A stretch of DNA of 6,615 nt from Chloroflexota bacterium (GTDB taxonomy: Bacteria; Chloroflexota; Dormibacteria; Dormibacterales; Dormibacteraceae). The stretch spans positions 1-6,615 of the forward strand of contig VBGV01000252.1 of assembly GCA_005880755.1 (NCBI GenBank), written 5' to 3'. Below are positions 1 to 5,165 of the stretch, one piece after another (position 1 is the first letter of the stretch; every line of letters begins with the position of its first letter). Made by a program: the position numbers and the translations under genes. Below the pieces are notes generated by a model. It had not been told where the DNA came from. It did not search any database and saw only the letters and a program-made list of their open reading frames with translations.

Positions 1-780
1 AAGCAGACGATCGCCGTCGCCTCGGGCAAGGGCGGCGTCGGCAAGTCGACCGTCGCGGTCAACCTGGCGGCCGCGCTGCGCAAGAGCGGGGCTTCGGTCG
101 GGCTGCTGGACGCCGACATCTACGGGCCATCCGTCCCGGTCATGACGGGGTCCAAGGTGGTGCCGCAGCAGTCGAACGGCCGCCTCCTCCCCATCGATGC
201 GCACGGCATGAAGGTGATGTCGTTCGGCCACATCAACCCGGGCAGCGAGCCCACCATCTACCGCGGCCCGATGGTCGGCAAGGCGATCGAGGCGATGATG
301 ATCCAGGTCGATTGGGGCCAGCTCGACTACCTCGTCATCGACCTTCCGCCTGGCACCGGCGACGCATCGCTCACGCTGGCGCAGGCGGTCCCGCTGACCG
401 GTGTCGCAATCGTGTGCACACCGCAGGACGTGGCGACCGACATCGCGGTCAAGGCGCTGCAGATGTTTCGCAAGTTGAACGTGACGCCCCTCGGCCTCAT
501 CGAGAACATGAGCTGGTACGTGTGCCCGAGCTGCGGTCACCGGCACGAGATCTTCAGCCACGGCGGCGCCGAGTCCGCGGCCAAGCGGCTCGGGGTTCCG
601 TTCCTCGGCGCGATCCCTCTCGAGGAGGGGATCCGCGAAGACGCGGACTCGGGCACTCCCGTCGTCATCTCACGACCCGAGTCGGCCGGCGCGAAAGCCT
701 TCGTCGAGATCGCTTCGCAGGTCGCCGCGCGTACATCCATTCAGTCGTTCCGCCAGCTGCCCGTCATCAACGTGCATTAG
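1..780 (+). CDS. mrp: Mrp/ApbC (NBP35-type) iron-sulfur cluster carrier ATPase, 5'-truncated
   Basis: This cytoplasmic P-loop ATPase of the MinD/ParA superfamily binds and transfers iron-sulfur clusters to apo-proteins. The frame is open from base 1, so the N-terminus, including any MIP18/DUF59 domain, lies outside the window; 259 residues are visible. The deviant Walker A motif GKGGVGKST is at visible residues 9-17, followed by LLDADIYGPSVP (about 35-46), which is diagnostic of Mrp. The Walker B-like VIDLPPGTGD is at about 112-121. The cluster-binding CPSC (Cys175 and Cys178, bases 523-534) sits in the usual WYVCPSCGHRHEIF context. The protein ends in a typical Mrp C-terminus at a TAG (778-780). 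The next gene encodes DUF971, a domain fused C-terminally to Mrp in plant HCF101, and it follows in the same frame. The family call is secure; the client proteins are unknown. Confidence 0.97.
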   Translation, partial: KQTIAVASGKGGVGKSTVAVNLAAALRKSGASVGLLDADIYGPSVPVMTGSKVVPQQSNGRLLPIDAHGMKVMSFGHINPGSEPTIYRGPMVGKAIEAMMIQVDWGQLDYLVIDLPPGTGDASLTLAQAVPLTGVAIVCTPQDVATDIAVKALQMFRKLNVTPLGLIENMSWYVCPSCGHRHEIFSHGGAESAAKRLGVPFLGAIPLEEGIREDADSGTPVVISRPESAGAKAFVEIASQVAARTSIQSFRQLPVINVH

Positions 781-843
781 GCCAACGTCCTGCAAGACCC
801 CGATCCGTTTCCCACCAACGTCGACGTCGACCGCGAGCGCCAG

Positions 844-1101
844 GTGATGGAGATCACCTGGGAAGACGGGAGCCGCAGCACACTCTCGGGCGAGCAGCTG
901 CGATGGGCGTGCCCGTGCGCTGAGTGCCGCGGTGAGGCGGGCATGTCGGGGCGCCTCTCGCGCGTGAAGACGCTCAGTGACGCGGAGCTGCGCATCCGCG
1001 ACGTGACCCTCGTGGGCCAGTACGCACTCCAGATCGCGTTCGAGAGCGGTCACGCGACCGGGATCTACACCTTCTCGCTGCTGCGGCACTTAGTGGCATA
1101 A
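844..1101 (+). CDS. DUF971 (GBBH-like N-terminal) zinc-binding domain protein
   Basis: This is a small domain protein matching DUF971, the N-terminal domain of gamma-butyrobetaine hydroxylase-like proteins and the C-terminal domain of HCF101. From the GTG at 844 it has 85 residues. It shows MEITWEDGS, then CPCAEC (Cys23, Cys25, Cys28), then ESGHATGIYTFSLLRHL (His70). Three Cys plus one His is the zinc site known from human BBOX1. GTG 844 is the first canonical start after the mrp stop, but family-like sequence (PTNVDVDRERQ, bases 811-843) continues upstream in frame. The true product therefore probably starts earlier, for example at the near-cognate CTG 790, which lies 8 bases after a weak TAGG, or by readthrough of the mrp TAG. 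No good ribosome site precedes GTG 844. Its position directly behind mrp suggests a role in iron-sulfur cluster handling; this is inference. Confidence 0.87.
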   Translation: MMEITWEDGSRSTLSGEQLRWACPCAECRGEAGMSGRLSRVKTLSDAELRIRDVTLVGQYALQIAFESGHATGIYTFSLLRHLVA

Positions 1102-1114
1102 TTCCCGCGGCCCG

Positions 1115-2692
1115 TTGTCCATATCCACGTCGCTCCCCGAGCTCGAGCCAGCGCCACCCGCTGCCCCTTCCTTGAGAAGGCCACGCCGCCGCCGCCGTTT
1201 CGGCCGCCGCGGCTGGATCTCCCTTGGCATGGTTTTGCTGGTCGTCCTCGTCGGCGTCGGCGCGTTCCTCGCGTACGAGAACACGCTGCCGACGACTGTT
1301 GCGGCCAACGTCAAGAACGGTCAGAAAGACGTGCCGACGGACGGGAGCTTCCTCCTCAGCTTCTCGAGATCCGTGAGCATCGACGCAGTCAAGGCTGCTT
1401 TCTCGATCACGCCCACGACTGACGGCGCGGTCACGTCCGTGTCAGGCCAGACGCAGTACTCGTGGACGCCGAGCAAACCACTCGCTGAGCTCACTACCTA
1501 CACGGTGAACATGAAGCCCATCTATGACGTCGGGCATCACCGCGTGGGCAGCGGCACCTGGAGCTTCACCACGATCATCATTCCGCGCGTCATCGCGATC
1601 ACCGCCGCCGACGGCAGCCCGTTGAAAGACGGGAACGAAGTCGACCCCGGCGCGACCATGAAGCTCTCGTTCAACGACGCGATGGAACCGGTCACGATCA
1701 AGGTCAGCGTCGGGACCCAGGTCGCGGCCCTGAAGTGGGCCACGGACAACAAGAGCGCCACCTTCTCGCTGGCGGGCATGGCCTCGGGACCGCTGACCGT
1801 GCAGATCGCGCCCGGCGGCCGTGACCAGACCGGTCACCTGGTGCCGGCGGCCTTCACCCTGAAGTCCGGCATCTACTGGCACGACCGCGAGCACACGGTC
1901 CCGCTGCCCTACCCGGCGCTGATCCAGGTTCCGAACGACCAGGAGGCGGTCGACCAGAACGGCCTTCAGGCCGCGGACATCGTCTACGAGTACGTGGCCG
2001 AGGGCGGGATCACGCGCCTCACCGCGATGTTTCAGAACGCGCCGGACCTGATCGGCCCCATGCGCTCCGCCCGCTTCATCTCGCTGAAGCTTGGACGCCA
2101 CTACAAAGGTCTCCTCTTCCAGTCCGGCGAATCGCAGGCGACTCGGTCGCGCGCCGCCCAGGACCCCACGCCGCAGTTCTTCGACACGATCGGCTACCAG
2201 TACCGGACCTCTGCTCGCTACGCGCCGGACAACCTGATGATCAACGGCGACAGGGTGCGCGCGGCGGAAGGGCTCTTCGGGCTCGGCGACTACAAGATTC
2301 CGAAGGCGCGACCCAACCTGAGCGGAGGGACGGCGGTGAGCTCGTTCAACGTGGACGAGCACTACTCCACCTATTCGTATGACTCCAATACCGGCACCTA
2401 CACGAAGAAGGAAGAGGGGCACGCATACTCGGACGCGAGTCTCCGCCAACCGCTGCGCATGGAGATGGTGATCACCCTGCACACGCGCGAGCAGACGCTC
2501 CTGATCGACAACCATTACCTGCACGACTACGACATGGACACCAGCGGGCGGATCGACGTGTACTACAAAGGACAGCAGTACGCCGGCACGTGGACGTCGA
2601 ACGACAGCCACGGCCCGCTGGTGTTCCAGCTGGACAACGGCCAGGCCGTCACGCTGCCGCCGGGCCTGGTCTGGATCGACGTAGTCCGCTAG
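1115..2692 (+). CDS. Membrane-anchored Ig-like/DUF3048 (YerB-type) protein
   Basis: This 525-residue protein is probably anchored in the membrane with its bulk outside. It has a proline-rich start, an Arg-rich cluster (about 21-32), and one transmembrane segment (about 34-54, GMVLLVVLVGVGAFLAY), giving an N-in, C-out topology. Two bacterial Ig-like domains of the SbsA/Big_5 type follow. The first spans about 60-155 (NGQKDVPTDGSFLLSFSRSV, ending GTWSFTT); the second, about 156-250, is more diverged (PGATMKLSFNDAMEPV). The DUF3048 N-terminal domain covers about 265-400 (NGLQAADIVYEYVAEGGITR, IGPMRSARFISL). The DUF3048 C-terminal domain covers about 415-525 and ends LPPGLVWIDVVR. DUF3048 (Bacillus YerB) has no established biochemical function. 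The start is a TTG 13 bases after the previous stop, with no clear ribosome site. An in-frame TAG at 1091 excludes a start further upstream. It may be co-transcribed with the DUF971 gene. Confidence 0.94.
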   Translation: MSISTSLPELEPAPPAAPSLRRPRRRRRFGRRGWISLGMVLLVVLVGVGAFLAYENTLPTTVAANVKNGQKDVPTDGSFLLSFSRSVSIDAVKAAFSITPTTDGAVTSVSGQTQYSWTPSKPLAELTTYTVNMKPIYDVGHHRVGSGTWSFTTIIIPRVIAITAADGSPLKDGNEVDPGATMKLSFNDAMEPVTIKVSVGTQVAALKWATDNKSATFSLAGMASGPLTVQIAPGGRDQTGHLVPAAFTLKSGIYWHDREHTVPLPYPALIQVPNDQEAVDQNGLQAADIVYEYVAEGGITRLTAMFQNAPDLIGPMRSARFISLKLGRHYKGLLFQSGESQATRSRAAQDPTPQFFDTIGYQYRTSARYAPDNLMINGDRVRAAEGLFGLGDYKIPKARPNLSGGTAVSSFNVDEHYSTYSYDSNTGTYTKKEEGHAYSDASLRQPLRMEMVITLHTREQTLLIDNHYLHDYDMDTSGRIDVYYKGQQYAGTWTSNDSHGPLVFQLDNGQAVTLPPGLVWIDVVR

Positions 2693-2800
2693 CGCTCGGT
2701 CCGCGGCGGATGGTTGACGCTCTGGGCCGCCGAAGTGCCCTGTGCCAGTGCCCTCGGCACGGGTTTGCTTCCTAGCAGAGTTGATCGGAACCTGACGCGA

Positions 2801-3412
2801 TCAGGCTCCTCGATCGATCGCGAGACCGCCGATGCTGAGATGCGTGATACCAAGTACGGGATTGAGCGGATGGAATTCTGCGAAGCCGGGAACCATCATG
2901 TTCCACCCCTCTTCTTCGCCGGTCAAGAGGGGGACGGCGCCCACGTTGCAGACCAGCTCGAATGTGACGTCGTGATGGACGGCGCCTCCCATGGGCTGCA
3001 AGTCGATTTTCATAGTCAGAATTCCAGGTTGGATGGTGCCGTAGTGGCCCAGGTTATGAGTGTCATACGACACGAAAGCCGTTGGCTCCCACGTACCTGT
3101 GGCGATCAGAGGTTTCGGAGGCGAAGCGAGCTGGTTGAAGTGCACGAAGCTACCACCACCTTTGACCCAGCCGGCGTGAGGATCGAATGTCCCTGCACCC
3201 TGCATCCCTATCCTGTGAAGCACGCCGTCGATTGCATGCGGCACTTGGCTGAACGAGACGAAGAAATATTCGTGTTGGTTGCCGTCGGCGGCGAACACAT
3301 TTTCGGCGGCTAGCCAAGACAACGACGCGGCGCCGAGAGCGCCTGCTCCGGCGGTCTTGATGAAATCTCTTCGGTCCATTTGCATGCTCCTCACTCTGCG
3401 CACCCTTTTCAT
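2801..3412 (-). CDS. Tat-exported His-rich protein of unknown family
   Basis: I do not recognise this family. From ATG 3412 the product is 203 residues. It carries a twin-arginine signal, DRRDFIKTAGAGALGAASLS (RR at 14-15), a hydrophobic core and a probable cleavage site VFA/AD after residue 41. The mature part of about 160 residues has 11 histidines, one cysteine (ELVCNVG), and Gly- and Trp-containing stretches such as GTFDPHAGWVKGGGSF and IATGTWEPTAFVSY that suggest a beta-rich fold. No transmembrane helix follows the signal. Folded export by Tat together with many histidines would fit a metal or cofactor site, but this is inference. Start choice: ATG 3412 has AAAGGAG five bases upstream. 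ATG 3379, just before the RR motif, also has GAGGAG seven bases upstream and would give 192 residues. It converges with the DUF3048 gene, with 108 bases between them. Confidence 0.75.
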   Translation of the reverse strand: MKRVRRVRSMQMDRRDFIKTAGAGALGAASLSWLAAENVFAADGNQHEYFFVSFSQVPHAIDGVLHRIGMQGAGTFDPHAGWVKGGGSFVHFNQLASPPKPLIATGTWEPTAFVSYDTHNLGHYGTIQPGILTMKIDLQPMGGAVHHDVTFELVCNVGAVPLLTGEEEGWNMMVPGFAEFHPLNPVLGITHLSIGGLAIDRGA

Positions 3413-3417
3413 CACGT

Positions 3418-3424
3418 CTCCTTT
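3418..3424 (-). promoter_or_regulatory. Ribosome binding site for the Tat-exported protein
   Basis: On the minus strand AAAGGAG is followed by five bases (ACGTG) and the ATG at 3412. It is one of the best Shine-Dalgarno matches in the window and supports 3412 as the start. A second site, GAGGAG with seven bases to ATG 3379, keeps the shorter product possible. Confidence 0.65.
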
Positions 3425-3582
3425 GTCCTGACCATCAGGATCTGATACTGATCTGACCGTGTTCGACCGTGCCCGGGAAGTCCATCGTGAGTGGGGAAGT
3501 GAGATCTTCGAATCCCAACCCGAGGCATCGTCCATCCGTAGCACTTCCACCCCCACAATGGACGCCCGACTGGATGAATGTC

Positions 3583-3611
3583 GATATACACCAATTGGTG
3601 CTGCCAGGCAA
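3583..3611 (-). promoter_or_regulatory. Candidate sigma-70-type promoter for the Tat gene
   Basis: On the minus strand, TTGCCT (3611-3606; four of six matches to TTGACA), a 17-base spacer, then TATATC (3588-3583; four of six matches to TATAAT). Transcription would begin about 160 bases before ATG 3412, leaving a long leader. Most of the spacer is a perfect palindrome, as expected for a repressor- or activator-controlled promoter. This is pattern matching only. Confidence 0.35.
3589..3600. repeat. Perfect 12-bp palindrome CACCAATTGGTG
   Basis: CACCAATTGGTG reads the same on both strands without mismatch or spacer. It lies between the candidate -35 and -10 elements upstream of the Tat gene, the position of an operator for a dimeric regulator. 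No regulator gene is beside it. Confidence 0.6.
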
Positions 3612-3688
3612 TAGGCCATTTGGCCCCGGCGGCAAGCTTCTGCCGGGCGTTGACCTGCGGCGTACAGCAACGCCGGTGGCGAACCGCG

Positions 3689-3718
3689 GCATTCAGTGGT
3701 ACTCAGCGGCACTCAGCG
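3689..3718. repeat. Three tandem 10-base imperfect repeats
   Basis: GCATTCAGTG, GTACTCAGCG and GCACTCAGCG follow each other without spacing. The TCAG cores begin at 3693, 3703 and 3713, and a further TCAG begins at 3722. The period is close to one helical turn, so a protein could contact all copies on one DNA face. It could also be a chance low-order repeat. Confidence 0.5.
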
Positions 3719-3728
3719 AATTCAGACC

Positions 3729-3743
3729 GCCCGTTGAACGGGC
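3729..3743. repeat. 15-bp inverted repeat GCCCGTTGAACGGGC
   Basis: Two 7-base arms flank a single central base. It lies 26 bases beyond the SET gene stop. It could be a protein-binding site or part of a transcription end for the methyltransferase-SET unit, but no T-rich tract follows on the minus strand, so an intrinsic terminator is not supported. Confidence 0.45.
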
Positions 3744-3768
3744 TGCAGCGATCTGTTAACCGCAAGCT

Positions 3769-4218
3769 TCACGTGTTCCGGAGCAGCTCACCGTCGATCA
3801 TTGTTCCACGACACGTCTTCGATCCACATTTGCATGCGTACGCGTCGGGGCTGTCGGAGGGGTCGCCCGGCTGCAGGTTGTAGTCATAGGTCAGTTCTTC
3901 ACCCGGCCGAATGGGTCGCCGCGCATGCACGAATACCCTGTCCACCTCGACATATGTCTCGCAGTTAGGGTCGCAGGAGTGATTCATGAACCGAATGCTG
4001 TTGCCTTTGACCCCAGCATCAATCGTGAGGTCTTTGTCGAGGGCGAACAGCAGCGTGTAGGCGGGATCAGAGTTCCAGGCGCTTGACGTTTCGCCCTCCA
4101 ACGTCACGTCGATCACGCGGCCTCGATATTCACCGACCAGATCTCCCCGCCTGTATGGCGTTTGTGCGAAGAGTCCTCGGCCATGGACCGGCGACCGCCG
4201 AACACTGTATGAACTCAT
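3769..4218 (-). CDS. SET-domain protein-lysine methyltransferase with post-SET zinc motif
   Basis: A small SET protein of 149 residues, expected to transfer a methyl group from S-adenosylmethionine to a lysine on a protein. Motifs in order: HGRGLFA (12-18, SAM-binding loop), EYRGRVID (30-37), NSIRFMNHSCDPNC (73-86, with the knot-forming NHSC), VHARRPIRPGEELTYDYN (97-114, with the catalytic-site YDY), and post-SET CKCGSKTC (129-136). Cys82, Cys129, Cys131 and Cys136 would complete the post-SET zinc site known in eukaryotic SET enzymes such as DIM-5. There is no pre-SET domain and no signal peptide, so it acts in the cytoplasm. The ATG at 4218 overlaps the upstream methyltransferase stop (ATGA), indicating translational coupling; a longer frame starts at 4353 inside that gene and is unlikely. 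The substrate is unknown. Bacterial SET proteins of this type are known and are usually discussed as transferred between domains of life. Confidence 0.94.
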   Translation of the reverse strand: MSSYSVRRSPVHGRGLFAQTPYRRGDLVGEYRGRVIDVTLEGETSSAWNSDPAYTLLFALDKDLTIDAGVKGNSIRFMNHSCDPNCETYVEVDRVFVHARRPIRPGEELTYDYNLQPGDPSDSPDAYACKCGSKTCRGTMIDGELLRNT

Positions 4219-4973
4219 GCCCTTGATCCGACTATGCCTTTGTGCGGAATGGTTCGTACGTGCTCTCGGCGCCGGCATAAGAACAGGTCTCTGATGCGCT
4301 CGTCGCTCACCACCGACGCTGTGAATCCTGCCTTCCGCAGCAGACGCAGCCATACCGCACGCGGGAAAAGACCATGGGTTTGGCGTTCGTGCTCGACCCG
4401 CACGACTCCTTGTTCGTCGCGGAGCAGGATTCCGAAGTCAACCTGAATGGCTGTGTCGCGGGGGTCCGGATCTGTGGTCCACTGCACGTAACGTAAGGCG
4501 CGGTCCTCTCTATCGTTGCCGCCATGGTCTGTACTTGGGACAAAGGTTTCGCGCAGCTCATCTGGCACGAACAGAGCGATGCCTCCAGGCCGACAGTGAA
4601 CATATGCCGTCTCCATGACCGCCAGCAAATCCGATTCGTTGGTCATATGGCAGATCGCATCGTGAACAAAGACCGCATCAAAGTTCCTGCCCAACCGTAG
4701 AGTTCGTATGTCCCCTTGAAGGTGTTCGCACTCGGGATTCAGCGCTCGATTGACCGCCAGCATCTGAGGAGAGATGTCCACGAGAGTCATCGCGAAGTGT
4801 GCTTTGAGATGGAAGGCGTTGTTTCCGCTGCCGGACCCAAGATCGAGCACGGTACGCGGCGGAGGATCGGACGACTCTCTCAATAGGCGGTCAAAGAACA
4901 AAGCCTCTTCCCGAAACTCGGCCGGATCCGCCATGATCGGCCACCATTCAGCCAATTCGTCGTAAAGCTTCAT
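4215..4973 (-). CDS. Class I SAM-dependent methyltransferase
   Basis: A 252-residue soluble methyltransferase with a Rossmann-type fold. It shows motif I VLDLGSGSGN (42-51), the acidic residue after strand 2 in TLVDIS (Asp66), GDIRTL (87-92), FDAVFVHDAICHM (98-110) and the motif after strand 5, CRPGGIALF (127-135). The N-terminus YDELAEWWPI is common in this broad group. The substrate cannot be read from sequence; small molecules and proteins are both possible. The C-terminal part (about 165-235) is a beta-rich extension typical of the family. ATG 4973 is preceded by only a weak AGG. The stop overlaps the SET gene start by four bases, so the two are one transcription unit. The 192 bases upstream separate it from the divergent cytochrome b operon. 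Codon choice is less GC-biased than in the first 2.7 kb. Confidence 0.94.
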   Translation of the reverse strand: MKLYDELAEWWPIMADPAEFREEALFFDRLLRESSDPPPRTVLDLGSGSGNNAFHLKAHFAMTLVDISPQMLAVNRALNPECEHLQGDIRTLRLGRNFDAVFVHDAICHMTNESDLLAVMETAYVHCRPGGIALFVPDELRETFVPSTDHGGNDREDRALRYVQWTTDPDPRDTAIQVDFGILLRDEQGVVRVEHERQTHGLFPRAVWLRLLRKAGFTASVVSDERIRDLFLCRRREHVRTIPHKGIVGSRA

Positions 4974-5119
4974 TACCTGTCGATCGATACGTTACAGAGG
5001 GCTCGGCGATGCTCGCACTCCAGCGCTACCAGGCAAGATCGTCGTCGTTGTCGTACCCGTTCCCTGTCCTCGCAATCAATCATTTGATGGAATGGCCGCG
5101 AATTGCGCGGGATTCTGAC

Positions 5120-5133
5120 TACCTGAGCAGGTA
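5120..5133. promoter_or_regulatory. Inverted repeat TACCTG-AG-CAGGTA, candidate operator of the cytochrome b operon
   Basis: Two perfect 6-base arms are separated by two bases, 32 bases before the cytochrome b start. Its right end overlaps TATATC (5132-5137), a possible -10 element that would place the transcript start just before the ribosome site. No good -35 is found 16-19 bases further upstream, which could mean activator dependence. The site lies in the divergent region, so it could also affect the methyltransferase-SET unit. The regulator is unknown. Confidence 0.4.
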
Positions 5134-5150
5134 TATCAGCCGAAGCGCTT

Positions 5151-5159
5151 AAGGGAGGG
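5151..5159 (+). promoter_or_regulatory. Ribosome binding site selecting the TTG start at 5166
   Basis: AAGGGAGGG ends six bases before TTG 5166. The strong match and good spacing justify the non-ATG start of the cytochrome b6-like gene, whose first residues (GLQTAVVGWLDDRFPF) already look like the family's N-terminal amphipathic helix. Confidence 0.75.
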
Positions 5160-5165
5160 CCTTGG

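Larger units (their letters stand above)
3413..3768. other. Gene-free stretch with leader and repeats upstream of the Tat gene
   Basis: No gene is convincing in these 356 bases. Open frames exist on both strands, but they are low-complexity, have no ribosome site, and resemble no family I know. The stretch holds, from the Tat gene outward: the ribosome site; a small hairpin-capable ATCAG-GAT-CTGAT (3434-3446) among several TCAG copies; a candidate minus-strand promoter (3583-3611) with a perfect 12-bp palindrome as part of its spacer; a hairpin-capable CGGCA-agcttc-TGCCG (3630-3645); three tandem 10-base repeats (3689-3718); and a 15-bp inverted repeat (3729-3743). It separates the SET gene from the Tat gene, so the Tat gene probably has its own promoter. 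Confidence 0.6.

Noticed and set aside
1442..2611. Long minus-strand open frame of 389 codons opposite the DUF3048 gene
   Set aside because: It is the antisense shadow of a well-supported gene in high-GC DNA; it has Val/Arg/His-rich low-complexity composition and no recognisable domain.
2748..2770. Small hairpin GTGCC-CTC-GGCAC followed by GGGTTTGCTT, a possible terminator for the DUF3048 gene
   Set aside because: Only five base pairs, and the downstream tract is interrupted by G and C; too weak to call.
2791..2805. Hairpin CCTGA-CGCGA-TCAGG at the end of the Tat gene
   Set aside because: Five-base stem overlapping the stop codon, no T-tract on either strand; expected by chance.
3413..3712. 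Upstream in-frame extension of the Tat protein to an ATG at 3712
   Set aside because: It would put about 100 residues of low-complexity sequence before the twin-arginine signal, which must be near the N-terminus, and it ignores two good ribosome sites at the later starts.
3469..3883. Plus-strand open frames in the gene-free stretch and into the SET gene
   Set aside because: No ribosome site, no recognisable motifs, and they run antisense into the SET coding region.
5023..5036. TTGCCTGGTAGCGC on the minus strand, 12 of 14 bases shared with TTGCCTGGCAGCAC at 3611-3598
   Set aside because: Lies upstream of both minus-strand units, but the distances to the genes differ greatly, the -10 that would follow here (AGCATC) is poor, and 12/14 matches are common in several kilobases of sequence.
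2693..5165. CRISPR array, insertion sequence or tRNA-type attachment site as the source of the minus-strand block
   Set aside because: No repeat-spacer pattern, transposase or integrase frame, terminal inverted repeats or tRNA-like sequence could be seen at the borders.
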